The notes: generated by a model from the sequence alone, not told the origin. Shown: positions 1 to 11,869, counted from the first letter of the stretch. The stretch: DNA of 64,000 nt from Limnomonas spitsbergensis (GCA_037349105.1 JAYJMM010000004.1:310001-374000); one strand, 5' to 3'. Translations and numbers: made by a program.

Positions 1-516
1 ACCTCCAGAGGTGTGAAAAGTGTGTGGGTGTCTGCTGCGGAACTTGCCTGGTTGTGAACTTACTGTACTAATGTGCCCGCCGAGCCCTTATTTAGCATGG
101 TTGAAAGCAGGTGCGGGGGATGCATTTTTTGGTTATTGAAGCTCCCATGTTGACCCATCACCTACTTTCTGCACAGATACTCAAAAACGGATACTCCACG
201 GATATCCTGATTTTGACTACCGTAGATTTGATTTGCTTTTCCCTCGGGCAACAAAAATGATTTCTTGGAATGCTGCCCTCAGGGCAAAGTACCGACAGAA
301 ACTCTGGCTTCAATTCTGGCTGGAAACTGGCGTCGGCAATCAAGAATTAGTAAATGAATGGATCCCCCAACCCCAAACAATGTTTTTTATGAGGGAAAGC
401 AAAGCAAATGTACAGTAGAGTTTTGAATAAACTAACGCGCCTGCCAAGCAAGGCTCAGTTGTTGTGGCTCCCTTGAGTTGTCGTTGTCTTGCACCACTCT
501 GTTCTCTGTTGTGCAG
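1..516. other. Intron of the NPC1-like gene upstream of the first visible exon
   Basis: I see no NPC1-like block before the acceptor at 511-516. The stretch is AT-richer than the exons and lacks open frames with family similarity. The exons for the NPC1 N-terminal and sterol-sensing domains are expected to the left of the window. Confidence 0.5.
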
Positions 517-3500
517 GTACTACACAGATGTCCTGCGAGACCTGCGCGTGGGTCCGCCCCTGCTACTGGTGGTCAACAACCTTAATGTGTCAAGAGAGGC
601 GCCGGACATCAACAAGGTCTGCTCAGTGGCTGGCTGCGACCAGAATTCGGTACTCAATCAGGTGGGGCGGGGGAGTGAGGCCCATTTTAGGTTGTCGGGA
701 AATTGGGCAAGTAAGAGAAATCCGGTCTTTGGTCCAAAAAAAAAAGTCTGCTGGGTGGCTGGCTGCGACCAGAACTCAGTACTCACACTGGCGCCCTTTC
801 AGTTGCTGTCCTGCGCTGCTCTTGCCCTCCTGACGCGTCCTGCCTGCCCGTCACTTTCAGGTTGCCCTGGCCCCCCGCCCCCCCCCCCTGCATCACCCAC
901 ATCGCCACGGCCGCTGATCTGACACCCGCCCTGCCTGCCTTGTCCCCCGATCTGTCTACTTCCAGGTTGCCCTGGCCGCCCGCTCCCCCCGCCTCACCCA
1001 CATCGCCACGGCCGCTGCTTCTTGGATGGACGACTTCATCTCGTGGCTCAGCCCAGCACTGCCCAAGTGCTGCAGGGAGCATGCGGGGGAGGCCCCAGGG
1101 GAGACGCCGCCAGTGCTGCAGGCGTCACGGATCTCTCTGCCTGCTGATCAGCTGGGCCAGCCTCTCCAGGTAGGGATTCCTTGAGCAACGCTGCCACTGT
1201 TTTATTTCAGAACAAATCAGGTTTGTCTTGGCTTGCGACAGGTCAAGCTTTGGTCTGATGGTCTCTCTAGGGGCCCCCAGTGGTGGTTGCCCAGTGGCTG
1301 CCCAAAGAAGTTCTGATGCGCACCGCAATAAACGATCATGACTGCCCACTCCGGCATGAGTGCTCAACTGTTCATCTCGGATTGTTGCCCACCCAAGTGC
1401 AGCGAAGAAGGGGCAGCAGCACCGATAGCGCACTGGTGCAACCTTCAGCGCCGTCCCTGGACTCATGGACCCTGAAAACCGTGTTGCTGTGCCCCTGTCC
1501 TTGCTTCCCCTCCCCTGTGATCGAAGAACCCCTTCCTGCTGCTGTAGGAGCTCCTCGCTGAGCCGAAGCTGTTGGACGTGGGACGGCAACTCAGAGACGT
1601 CGGTGAGCCTGCCTATTGCCCGCCCCCCGACCAGCCGCCCTGTGCCGCGACGCCCGATGTGTGCAAGGACTGCGAGGTCTGCGTGGCCGTTGACTTTGAA
1701 GGTAAGTGTGAGGTTGTGGTGAGGGTATCCGATAACAGGTAGCAACAACAAATTGCAAGGACTGCGAGGTCTGTGTGGCTGTCGACCTTGAAGGTGAGTG
1801 CGAGGGCGGGGTACAGAGGACGGCCGAAATGTGGAAAACACCAAATGAAGGTCAGCCTGAGAGGGTTGTTTTCTTTTTGCTTCTTATGTAGGTGTGACCT
1901 TTCTGGGCTGTCCATGCTCACCGTTTTGTTTCGGAAGGGAAGCCATGTGCACAGCTTGCTATGGCGCTCCCAAAGACGCATGCAAGGCATATGTAGCTCT
2001 CTGCTATACCGTTGCATATGGATTCGAGTGTCGCAGTGTAAAGAGCGCCCTCAGTTGAGTCAGTGCTGCCACTACATACATCAAAATGCGATACACTGCC
2101 CATTATATAGTTGTAATGCATGTACATCTGTCTAACCTTAGACTCGGTTGCATCCAAGCACGCTGCATCATCCTGCATGCCCTAGATTTTTGTTTACAGC
2201 GATGACGTCCGTCCAGGTTTTGTGATTCAAACCCGACGTTCATCAGCCTTTGCCCCTCCAGCCTTGAAACTGGGGCACCATCGAAACGCTAGAGACTGCC
2301 TCCTGTAGCAGTTCACACCATGCTGCCGATGCCTGTCCTGCTTAGCGCCGGCTAGCCTTGTCACCATACACGCTTCACGGAACATCTAACATGCCGTTGG
2401 TCCCTGCCTGGCGCAGGGGGCAGGCCCAGCCTGACGCAGTTTCAGACGTATCTCCCCTGGTTCCTCGAAGCAATGCCCAGCGAACAATGCGCCAAGGTGG
2501 GGCCTTGCTGCTGGCTTAGGTTTTATGGACAAGGATTCAGAGTCAGGGTTATAACGAGTAATCCGCCAAAGTGAGGGTTTGTGTTTCGTAAGGGGTGTAG
2601 GGTTTACGAGATCCATGCGCTGGGGTGTTTTGTTTTTGTATTTGAAAACGCATGAACCAGGCAGTCCCGCAGAAAGGACTGATGCTGGCCATTCCTGTTA
2701 CACATACGTCCTGTCCATCCTTACTGAACGTATTTGCATGCATACTTGAATGCTGGCTATCCTGGGTATCTGTGCAAGAGCGCTGGTGGCATCTGTCCTG
2801 TTTTGGTGGACGCAATGCAGCAGGGGAGTGCACGTATCTGATGGAGACTTGGTGCGTCCATGCGCTCATGCTTCGGGTGAAAGGAATGCATGTGTCCATA
2901 CGTCCATGTTTCCATGCGTCCTGGCCTTGGGGGTTTGGAGATTCCATGCGCCCATGCTTGGGGTTGCAAAGCCATGCCCCTGACGATGTACCAGTGGCTG
3001 TCATCCTGCCATCCCCTTCATCATCATCCCCTCATCCACACCGTCCCTTATCCCTGACGGTGTGCCTGTGGCGGTCATCCCGTCATCCCCATCATGCCCA
3101 TCATCCCCGCCATCCCCATCATCCCCATCATTCACATCATTCACACCATCCTGTCATCCCCATCATCCCCATCATCCCCATCATTCACACCATTCACACC
3201 ATCCCGTCATCCCCATCATCCCCGTTGTCTCCTCCAGGGAGGAGCGGGCCCATACAGCGATGCTCTGCAGCGGGACAGCGGGACGGGAGCCGTCAGTGGC
3301 CTGGCTGACAGCAGTATGGTGGCCGCGTCATCCTTCCGCGCATACTACACCCCTCTCAACAAGCAGGAGGTCCGTTTTGAGTGGACGGTCCACTGCCTCT
3401 CTTCGATTGCTTCAGATAGAGATCCGCTGCATTGCTGCATAAGGCTGAGGGGCTTTCCTGTCGTAAGCCATATTGCTTGGGTCCTGGTCAGTACGCTAGT

Positions 3501-6500
3501 CCTGTTTTGGTCCCAATGAGCCCAGTGGTGGCTGCCTGGCAGCCTCTAAATCAGCCCTGTGGTCCTGGCCTGGCCTGGTAGCCCCACGGAATGTGGCGTG
3601 GAAGCAGCTGTGCCCCCCTGCCTGTCTACGTCCCCCTTGACTGCTCCTCCCCCAACCCCTCTGCCTACTTCCCCCTTGACTGCTCCTCCCACATCCCCTC
3701 TGTCTACTTCCCCCTTGACTGCTCCTCCCCCATCCCCCTCTGCCCACTTCCCTTGACTGCTCCTCCCCCATCCCCCTCTGCCCACTTCCCTTGACTGCTC
3801 CTCCCACTTCCCCCTCTGCCTCCCCCCCCCTTGACTGCTCCTCCCCCATCCCCCTCTGTCTACTTCCCCTTGACTGCTCCTCCCCCACCCCCCTCTGCCT
3901 ACTTCCCCTTGACTGCTCCTCCCCCATCCCCCTCTGCCTACTTCCCCCTTGACTGCTCCTCCCCCATCCCCCTCTGCCTACTTCCCCTTGACTGCTCCTC
4001 CCCCATCCCCCTCTGCCTACTTCCCCTTGACTGCTCCTCCCCCATCCCCCTCTGCCTACTTCCCCTTGACTGCTCCTCCCCCATCCCCCTCTGCCTACGT
4101 CCCCTTGACTGCTCCTCCCCCATCCCCCTCTGCCTACTTCCCCTTGTCTGCTCCTCCCCCGCCCCCCTCTGCCTACTTCCCCTTGACTCCTCCTCCCCCA
4201 TCCCCCTCTGTCTACTTCCCCCTTGACTGCTCCTCCCCCGCCCCCCTCTGCCTACTTCCCCCTTGACAGCTCCTCCCACATCCCCCTCTGCCTACTTCCC
4301 CCTTGACTGCTCCTCCCCCATCCCCCTCTGCCTACTTCCCCTTGACTGCTCCTCCCCCGCCCCCCCTCTGCCTACTTCCCCCTTGACTGCTCCTCCCCCA
4401 TCCCCCTATGCCTACTTCCCCCTTGACTGCTCCTCCCCCATCCCCTCTGTATACTTCCCCCTTGACTGCTCCTCCCCCATCCCCCTCTGCCTACTTCCCC
4501 CTTGACTGCTCCTCCCCCATCCCCCTCTGCCTACTTCCCCCTTGACTGCTCCTCCCCCATCCCCCTCTCCCTACCTCCCCCTTGACTGCTCCTCCCCCAT
4601 CCCCCTCTGCCTACTTCCCCTTGACTGCTCCTCCCCCATCCCCCTCTGCCTACTTCCCCTTGACTGCTCCTCCCCCATCCCCCTCTGCCTACTTCCCCCT
4701 TGACTGCTCCTCCCCCATCCCCCTCTGCCTCCCCCCCCCTTGACTGCTCCTCCCCCATCCCCCTCTGCCTACTTCCCCCTTGACTGCTCCTCCCCCATCC
4801 CCCTCTGCCTACTTCCTCCTTGACTGCTCCTCCCCCATCCCCCTCTGCCTACTTCCCCCTTGACTGCTCCTCCCCCATCCCCCTCTGCCTACTTCCCCTT
4901 GACTGCTCCTCCCCCACACCCCTCTGCCTACTTCCCCTTGACTGCTCCTCCCCCATCCCCTCTGTCTACTTCCCCCTTGACTGCTCCTCCCCCATCCCCC
5001 TCTGCCTACTTCCCCTTGACTGCTCCTCCCCCATCCCCCTCTGCCTACTTCCCCCTTGACTGCTCCTCCCCCATCCCCCTCTGCCTACTTCCCCCTTGAC
5101 TGCTCCTCCCCCATCCCCCTCTGCCTACTTCCCCCTTGACTGCTCCTCCCCCATCCCCCTCTGTCTACTTCCCCCTTGACTGCTCCTCCCCCATCCCCCT
5201 CTGCCTCCTTCCCCTTGACTGCTCCTCCCCCATCCCCCTCTGTCTACTTCCCCTTGACTGCTCCTCCCCCATCCCCCTCTGTCTACTTCCCCTTGACTGC
5301 TCCTCCCCCATCCCCCTCTTTCTACTTCCCCCTTGACTGCTCCTCCCCCATCCCCCTCTGTCTACTTCCCCTTGACTGCTCCTCCCCCATCCCCCTCTGC
5401 CTACTTCCCCCTTGACTGCTCCTCCCCCATCCCCCTCTGTCTACTTCCCCTTGACTGCTCCTCCCCCATCCCCCTCTGCCTACTTCCCCCTTGACTGCTC
5501 CTCCCCCATCCCCTCTGCCTACTTCCCCCTTGACTGCTCCTCCCCCATCCCCCTCTGTCTACTTCCCCTTGACTGCTTCTCCCCCATCCCCTCTGCCTAC
5601 TTCCCCTTGACTGCTCCTCCCCCCTCAGGACTTCATCGCGGCGGTCCAGTCGACTCGCCAGCTGGTGTCAACACTGCGGGAGTCGCTGGGCTTGGACGTG
5701 TACGCCTACTCGATGTTTCACGTCTTCTTTGAGCAGGTGGGTGCATCAAAATTATATCAAAAGTATGTACCGGTACCTATATAAATATGAAAATATAAGG
5801 ATTATGAGTGCCTCTTGTGGTAAGTTGTGAAGGGGAGTAACGGGGGTGATCTCTGGGGTCCAGGTCTGCATTTTTTATTGTAGCTGATCGCTTCAGCCTG
5901 TTTGAAGGATTGGTAGGCTTCTGGGCAGCCTCCACTTGGCCAAATGGGATCAAACAGGGCTTGCTGCACACCTTCTCCCGATGAGGCTGATTTGCACCTG
6001 AAGTGTGCTAAACCCTAAACAGTTAATGGCTGACCTGCTCAACCGCTTCGGCTGACATCCATCGAAGTGCGTCTCCAATCCATACAATCCATGCAATCCA
6101 TACAATTACTTGTGGGTGCTTGATCTGTGTTGGATCGTGTGTTTTAGTAGCAGGGTCATCACTGTTGTCTTCCCTTTGAGCATGTGGACGAGACCGGCAT
6201 TGATAGTGTTGATTTTCTCGCCATCGGCCTGAGGCCCTATTTGTGGCCAGCCATGCTCTGCTTGAGCCCGTGTGTGTAGTCTGGTTTCAGTTTGGCCGCA
6301 GTCGTGCCTTGGGTGGCTACAGGGCGGCCAACACCATGCTTATTGACTCCTGTGTCCAGCTGGCGCACTGCTCCCTTCCATTTATAATAAAATGGTTTTC
6401 TTTCAGCAAGATTTTTATAGACCGGTACTTCGGATGCTCGGTCGGGACTTCGGGTAACTGTAGGTGGACGAAAGATTTTGAATCAAAAAAGTGTCCAGTA

Positions 6501-9500
6501 CCTACAGATTGTTTTAGGCAGAGACTTTTAAAGTTGGTTAGGCAGAGCGATTAAAGTCTGGTTTTAGGAGGTAAGATCAGCTATTTTGTAGGCTCCCCCT
6601 ATCCTGACCCAGCAGCCCATTCCTGATGACCGGCATGTGTACCATGTCGTGTGCTGCTGGTGGGCCCACCGCCCCACATTTCCTGACCCAATTCTGAACC
6701 CTAAACCCTTGTGACTCACACACAGGCCTTGACTGTGCACTGCTAGGACTTGGAGGTATATTGCTGGTGGGCCTGCAACTCCACCAGTTCTGAACCTCAT
6801 CCCTAATGACACCTGTGCGCAGTACTTGACCGTGTACTATGATGGGGCGCTGCTGGTGGGCCTGCCGCTGCTCTCCATCCTGGGCGTGAGCTGGTTGCTG
6901 ACGGCCAGCCTACAGGGCAGTTTGATGCTAGTGGGCGTGCTGGCCAGCCTGCTGCTGCACCTCCTGGGAGCCATGTTGCTGGCAGGTGAGTGAGAGGGGA
7001 CGGGAGGCTGCTGTGTGCGGTGGCTGTGGGGCAGCTTGATGCTGGTGCTGGCTGGGCGTGTGCTGGTTGCTGACGGCCAGCCTACAAGGCAGTTTGATGC
7101 TAGTAGGTGTGCTGGCCAGCCTGCTGCTGCACCTCCTGGGCGCCATGTTGCTGGCAGGTGCGCGAGAGGGGACGAAAGGCTGCTGTGTGCGGCGGCTGTG
7201 GGGCAGATTGATGCTGGTGCTGGCTGGGCGTGTGCTGGTTGCTGACAGCCAGCCTACAAGGCAGTTTGATGCTAGTAGGTGTGCTGGCCAGCCTGCTGCT
7301 GCACCTCCTGGGAGCCATGTTGCTGGCAGGTGAGCGAGAGGGGACTGAGTTCAGCACCCTACTCCCTTAGCCTGATACGTCTGTCGGGTGGACGGGGGGT
7401 GCTGTGTGCGTCACGTTCTAAGAGCCATGCTCCTGGCTAATGAGCAAGAAGGGGCTTATTCAAGCAGCCTACACCCTGTCCTGATTCGTCTTTTGGGCTC
7501 AATGTGCGCGGCATGCTCTGGGGGCCATGTCGCTGGCAGGTGAGCCAGAGGGGACTGAGTCATGCAGCCGAAACCCCTGCCCTGATAAATCTGTTTTGAC
7601 ACTTGGGAGGTGCTGTGTGCGGCGCCTTCTGTGAGCCATGCTTCTGGCGGGTGAGTGAGAGGGAATGGATGGGGCTGTGTGTTGTGGCTGCGGAATGGAT
7701 GGGGCTGGGTGCTGTGCTGTGTTGTTGCTGTGGCTGGGGAGCTTGATGCTGATGCCTGCTGGGCATGCTGGCCGGCCCGCTGCTGCATCTGCTGGGTGTC
7801 ATGCAGCTGGCAGGCAAGAGGGGATGAGGGGTCTGTGTGCTGTGGCTGGTCCATATGCTATGACTGGCAGGTGAGAATTGGGGGGGGGGGGGGGGAATGT
7901 GCTATGGCTGTGATTGCGGCAGGTAGGTGAGAAGGGGGAGGATAATGCTACGGTGTACTGTGGCTGCGGCTGCGGCTGGTCGGTGAGTAAGGGGACGGGG
8001 TGCCACTGTGTGCTGTGGTAGCGGCTGTGGATGGCTGGTGAGCAAGGGGACGGGGTGACACTGTGTGCTGACTGAGGGGCAGCTCGATGTCGGTGGGAGC
8101 CATGCTGCTGGCACTTGAGCAAGAAGGAAAGGGAGGCTGTTGTGTGCTGTGTGTGTGCTGGCCGGGCTGTGACCGGAATGTGCTAGAGATGGGGGATAGA
8201 GAGAGCTTGAGAGGCCTGTGCAGAGCTGCTTGGCTTTGCTACTGAGCCGTGGGAAGGGGACTCATGGACATGGCTGAACCCTGGAATTGGGGGGGCGGGG
8301 CAATTTCAACTGGATTGGCGCAGGTCTGTGGGGTGGGTTGAGGTGGGTTCAGCTTGGCTATGGAGCTAACGTCGTCTTTTTTTCGTAAGGATGTGACGGC
8401 GTCTGTTTCACACGAATGTTGCGCAGGCATCCAGCTGAACGCGGTGTCACTCGTCAACCTGGCGATGGCCCTTGGAATCGCCGTGGAGTTCTGTGCGCAT
8501 GTGGTCCATGCGTACGGCATCTCCCAGGGAACCAGGTGGGGGCTCTTAGAGCTGCACCATGCAGACTAGGTTGTATGCACCATGCAAACCAGGGTTCATG
8601 CGCCATACAGACCATGTTCATGTGCCATGCAGAACAGGGTTCATGTGCCATGCAGACCATGTTCATGTGTCATGCAGAACAGGGTTCATGTGCCATGCAG
8701 ACCAGGTGTATGAGCCATGCAGACCTGGTATACGCGCCATGCAGACCAGGCCTTATGCGCCATGCAGACCTGGTGGGGCTCCTGTGACCTGCTCCATGCA
8801 AACTAGGTGAAGCTTCTGTGAGCCTCGCCATTTATATTGTCCGTTTTGTTGACTAGGTTGGAAATGGGTTGAATGTTGATTCTCAAATCATGCGGACCAT
8901 ACTTTGTGTGTCACCGAGGGGAAAGAAGATGGGGCTGGTGTGAGCTGTGCCTGGCAGACCAGGTTTATGCGCCATGCAGGCCAGGTTTATGCGCCATGCA
9001 GGCCAGGTCTATAGGCCAGGCAGGCCAGGCTTCCTTGACCTGCGCTGTGTGCTCTGACGGGGTGTACAACTGGCTCGGACTGTTATAGTAGTTTGTGTTC
9101 AGGTTGGCATCGTGCATCGAATGGGCTGCTGTCCGTATTGACTCTGTTCCCATTTTATAAATCAGCGAGAGGCGGAGAGTGTGTTATATGAGTGGATCTT
9201 GCAAGCTGTGCATGTGTGTGTGTGTATCTTGAGCTCGGTTCCTTTCAGAAATGAGCACCAGACAGCTAAACCCTCAACCCTGAACTTACCTGCAGGCCGC
9301 AGCGTGTGGCGGCCGCACTTGAGAAGACGGGCGCATCAGTGATCAGCGGGATTACCCTGACCAAGCTCGTCGGCGTGGCTGTCCTGGCGTTTGCACAAAC
9401 CCAGATCTTCGAGGTGTACTACTTCAGGTGGGGTTGCAGGGGGGTGCATCAATGCAGGGGGATGCAGGTGCGGGGGGGTCGAATGACAGGGTAAGGCGGG

Positions 9501-10874
9501 TACGGGGCATGATGCAATGTGGGGGGATGCAGCAATGCATTGGGATGCAGGTACAAGGTCTGCCCTGTCTCTGGAATTCGTTGGGTTTCTCTTACAGGCA
9601 TTGGGCACCCACATCCTGGACGATGGGCCACCTTGTTCCACAAAATGTGAGGGGGGGGGTCTTGCGCATCGTATGACCTGCGATGAGGGGTAACCTGTTT
9701 AGTTATGTTTCCTGTTTTGTATCTTCCGTTGGTAGTCTACTGAAGATCCGGATAGGGTTTGCGTACGACAATTTCATGTAATTTAAATGCTCGCCGCGGA
9801 GCAAAATAACAATTAAAAAGCAGTCGCGCTGCGGCGAAAGTTTTGCAGGTGATTTAATTGTGCAGGTAATTTAGTTTACGGCCGCGCATCAGTTACGATA
9901 ATATGAATCACGGTCAGCGCAGTGCTTTCAGACAGTGCAGTCAAACTCTTTCGAAACCCTCGTTATATGCCTGGTAGGACAGAACACGGTCAGCAGTACT
10001 CAGCATTGTCCTCCTCCTCCTCCTCCTGATCCTGATCCTGATCCTGACCCTCATCCTGATACTGATCTGCCTGCTACTCCTGATACTGATCCTCCTCCTT
10101 CGCCTCCTGTTCCTGCTTCGCCTCGGCCGCCTTAGCCCTGAGAGCGGCTTAAGCTTGCTTGGGTGTTTTCTTGCTCTGGACCTTTCGCTTGGCCTCCATG
10201 CCAGCAATCACTGTCACAGCCTTGGATGCCTTGGGCTTCGGGGCCGCCAAAGGGTTCGTGCAAAAAAATGACAAAATATTACTACACAGAACAGTGCATG
10301 AAATGTCAGGACCAGCCAACCATGTATTGAATTAGGTATTGAACCAGGTATTGAATGACTGGTGAAAGGACAAGGCAGGCCAGCCAGGTATATATAAATC
10401 AGGGAACTAGGCTTACCTTCTTACTTCCCTTCCTAGTCTTGCCCACGGTAGCCTTTATCAGCTTTGCCTGGCTGAGCAGCTCCAGAAAATACTTGACCAA
10501 GCCTTTTGCCATGTCCAGCGCTATGTCCGGCTCGGGGCCAGCCGCGGGGAAAATGGCTGCACTCATAGATACCAGTACCGGTAGTGCTCATCTGAGTCAC
10601 CAGTAGTGTTATGCCGGACAACTTAATCAGACTTGACAAGGATCGGTGAAGGGCTTTGTTGATTCAGGCGTTACCCCCTAAAGCCTGATTCCCTGTTTTT
10701 ATGAGCCTTGAGGCTGTTCCTTGACCTGGTTTTCCAGCCACCTATCTGCGGCTTTCTTCGTCTGACTTGTTGCCCCTGTTTTTGTGTCTCTGCAGGCTTT
10801 ACCTTGCGCTGGTCTTCCTGGGAGCGGCACACGGGCTGGTGCTGTTACCAGTGCTATTGCAGCTCATTGGGCCT
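517..10874 (+). CDS. NPC1-like intracellular sterol transporter, 3' part of gene (ten exons)
   Basis: Niemann-Pick C1-type transporters move sterol out of acidic compartments through a multi-pass membrane protein of the RND/Patched type. Exons read 517-661, 966-1169, 1548-1701, 2417-2496, 3238-3369, 5629-5736, 6823-6985, 8427-8535, 9296-9427 and 10796-10874. All junction phases agree. Recognisable NPC1 blocks, in order: GPPLLLVV and [28 protein letters not shown] followed by [11 protein letters not shown]; the cysteine-rich [41 protein letters not shown]; a tyrosine-rich helix ending FHVFFEQ; then the last membrane block with [35 protein letters not shown] and [15 protein letters not shown]. 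The N-terminal NPC1 domain and sterol-sensing domain must lie upstream of base 1. The donor after IGP would be GTATAG, a weak site. If it is not used, translation stops at TAG 10878-10880. Introns carry many partial copies of the exons. Family assignment is firm; the 3' end is less so. Confidence 0.93.
745..917 (+). repeat. Decayed copies of both flanking NPC1 exon ends inside one intron
   Basis: Bases about 746-785 repeat the 3' end of exon 517-661 (the segment encoding AGCDQNSVL). Bases about 853-917 repeat the acceptor and 5' end of exon 966-1169 (the THIATAA segment). The copies carry substitutions and a C-run expansion and do not keep a useful reading frame. The single 304-bp intron therefore contains a relic of each neighbouring exon end. 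Confidence 0.8.
1754..1800 (+). repeat. Copy of NPC1 exon 1548-1701 3' end with its donor
   Basis: The sequence encoding [11 protein letters not shown] recurs about 90 bases after the true exon end, followed by a good GTGAGT donor, whereas the exon itself is followed by GTAAGT. It could act as a competing 5' splice site. The next exon (2417-2496) fits the phase of the first copy. Confidence 0.8.
3093..3232 (+). repeat. Pyrimidine-rich CATCCC/CATTCACAC tandem repeat next to an NPC1 acceptor
   Basis: Short irregular units built from CATCCC, CATCATCCC and CATTCACAC run up to the 3' splice site at 3236-3237. They provide most of the pyrimidine-rich tract of this intron end. Confidence 0.75.
3619..5628 (+). 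repeat. About 50-copy, ~40-bp minisatellite filling the intron up to the NPC1 3' splice site
   Basis: The unit is roughly TTGACTGCTCCTCCCCCATC followed by CCCCTCTGCCTACTTCCCC, 39-41 bp long with small C-run length changes. It repeats without interruption from about 3619 to the acceptor CCCCCCTCAG at 5619-5628. Each unit holds a TTGAC element and a long pyrimidine tract. The array is therefore effectively a two-kilobase polypyrimidine tract, and its last unit supplies the tract of the real acceptor. Open frames reading through it ([11 protein letters not shown] repeats, or glycine/arginine repeats on the other strand) are artefacts of the repeat. Confidence 0.95.
7045..7335 (+). repeat. Two full tandem copies of NPC1 exon 6823-6985
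   Basis: The membrane-helix exon encoding [18 protein letters not shown] and the following leucine-rich helix is followed by two further copies at about 7050-7163 and 7225-7335, spaced about 175 bases apart. They are nearly identical to the original over 110 bases and end in GTGCGC and GTGAGC donors. Neither has an obvious acceptor in front. Frame from the true exon stops at once past its donor (GGT GAG TGA). Weaker echoes continue to about 8110. Confidence 0.9.
7336..8115 (+). repeat. Decaying further echoes of the NPC1 helix exon end and G-rich intron DNA
   Basis: Fragments resembling 'GCCATGCTGCTGGCAGGTGAG' without its first or last bases recur near 7425-7445, 7525-7545, 7632-7652, 7797-7815, 7925-7935 and 8098-8115, separated by G-rich DNA including a run of about a dozen G at 7878-7894. 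They look like progressively diverged tandem copies of the exon 3' end with its donor. Confidence 0.6.
8548..8815 (+). repeat. ~23-bp tandem repeat carrying ACCAGGT donor-like motifs
   Basis: Units like GCGCCATGCAGACCAGGT repeat about a dozen times just after exon 8427-8535, whose own end reads GGAACCAG/GTGGGG. A few more units lie at 8958-9020. The array appears to be built from the exon end and multiplies the donor-like CCAGGT. Confidence 0.75.
9995..10565 (-). pseudogene. Broken lysine-rich, acid-tailed protein gene inside an NPC1 intron
   Basis: Read on the minus strand, an ATG at about 10565 opens a GC-rich frame starting [20 protein letters not shown] and continuing [20 protein letters not shown] to a lysine-rich end, followed by GTAAGC at about 10415. 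A second block from about 10262 reads [14 protein letters not shown], then [15 protein letters not shown], then stops at TAA. The same frame continues after it with [20 protein letters not shown], meets TAG, and goes on into [17 protein letters not shown] and TGA. The basic-to-acidic layout resembles a small nuclear or chromatin protein, but I do not recognise the family. The two in-frame stops and the absence of a clean acceptor between the blocks suggest a pseudogene. Confidence 0.4.
10010..10115 (+). repeat. CCT/GATCCT microsatellite
   Basis: CCTCCTCCTCCT passes into GATCCTGATCCTGATCCTGA and related hexamers. On the minus strand this encodes the acidic Asp/Gln/Glu tail of the broken gene described at 9995-10565. 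Confidence 0.8.
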
Positions 10875-10879
10875 GTATA

Positions 10880-11065
10880 GGATAAAAGGATGCGGTGCTG
10901 CTGCTGCCCAACGGACCACTGGTGTTAGCTGTTACCAGAGCTGCCGCAGCTGACTGGGCCGCAAGAGGCAAGCAGGAGGTGTGTTGCGGTGTTGCTGCTG
11001 CCCAACGGACCAGTAGTGATAGTTGTTACGGGCGCAGCTGCAGCTCTTTGGGCCGCAAGGGCTTG
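10880..11065 (+). repeat. Two diverged copies of the last NPC1 helix exon end
   Basis: The segment CTGTTACCAGTGCTATTGCA and the following CTCATTGGGCC of exon 10796-10874 recurs at about 10930-10965 and 11020-11055 with substitutions. Each copy is preceded by a shared GCTGCTGCCCAACGGACCA block. The copies differ from the original right after GGGCC. Confidence 0.7.
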
Positions 11066-11078
11066 AGAGGTTTGTAGC

Positions 11079-11105
11079 GCTGCTGCTGCTGCTGCTGCTG
11101 CTGCT
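11079..11105 (+). repeat. (CTG)n trinucleotide run
   Basis: About nine uninterrupted CTG triplets lie in the intron after the last NPC1 helix exon. Confidence 0.85.
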
Positions 11106-11239
11106 CAATGGCCTAACACTGCCAGCTGCTGATCATTCATTGGAGCTCGGGGTGAGGGATGCAACCCAGCTAGTCTGAAATGGCACAGGGCCAGATAGGT
11201 TTGCTGACGATAAGTGTGGCATATGGATGGCTACAAGAA

Positions 11240-11460
11240 TCATGTCAATGACGTTACACCGTTGGGTCATGAACAAGAAGGCTTGGCTGCGTGGGCACCC
11301 AACTGTTCAGATGGGAGAAAAGAAGAAACTGAAAGGAAGAGGGAACAAAACATAAAGGAACAAAAGGAGAGGCCGCATAAGACTGCATGTATTGATGAAA
11401 AGCTTTGCAAGATGATGAGATGGGGAAGGACGGCTTTCATACATCAGTCATACACAATTT
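11240..11460 (-). mobile_element. Fragment of a dispersed retroelement terminal segment
   Basis: The block AATGACGTTACACCGTTGGG followed by GCTTGGCTGCGTGGGCACCCAACT matches, in this orientation, the terminal segment also seen at 38763-38821 and, reversed, at 12405-12450 and 44650-44700. An A-rich stretch follows. Confidence 0.5.
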
Positions 11461-11869
11461 AAATTGGGAAAATAACTGGAGAGAAGATTGGTGCCCGTCT
11501 CAAAAGCCACACTTGGGGGACCACTGGTGCCCATCTCTAGGATAGCCCGCAGGCAGGAGTAGGAGGCCCTGGCTTTTGTGGACTTTGTAGTCGATTTTTT
11601 TGAAGGCGAGTCTTTTCAGGGGTAGGGGATACGGTTTGCCCGGCCTTTTTGATGTTGTTCTTGTTGCATTGAAGGTGAACTTGCTTTCCTTTCTTACCTC
11701 TTGTGCCTTCTCCCTTGACTTTCCCAGCTGGCTTTATGTTTGCCGACATGGCTGAGCTTTATTTCAGCAGGGCTCAGAGGTGTAACGTCATTAAGTGGGG
11801 CCCAACTCAAATCCACACGAAAATTGAGGAGACAATTGGTACCCATCTCACAGTGTACACTTAGTCAAC

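Noticed and set aside
3559..5732. Long open frames with [11 protein letters not shown] repeats (plus) or [11 protein letters not shown] repeats (minus)
   Set aside because: They are translations of the 40-bp intronic minisatellite, occur in several frames at once and end at the acceptor of a real exon.
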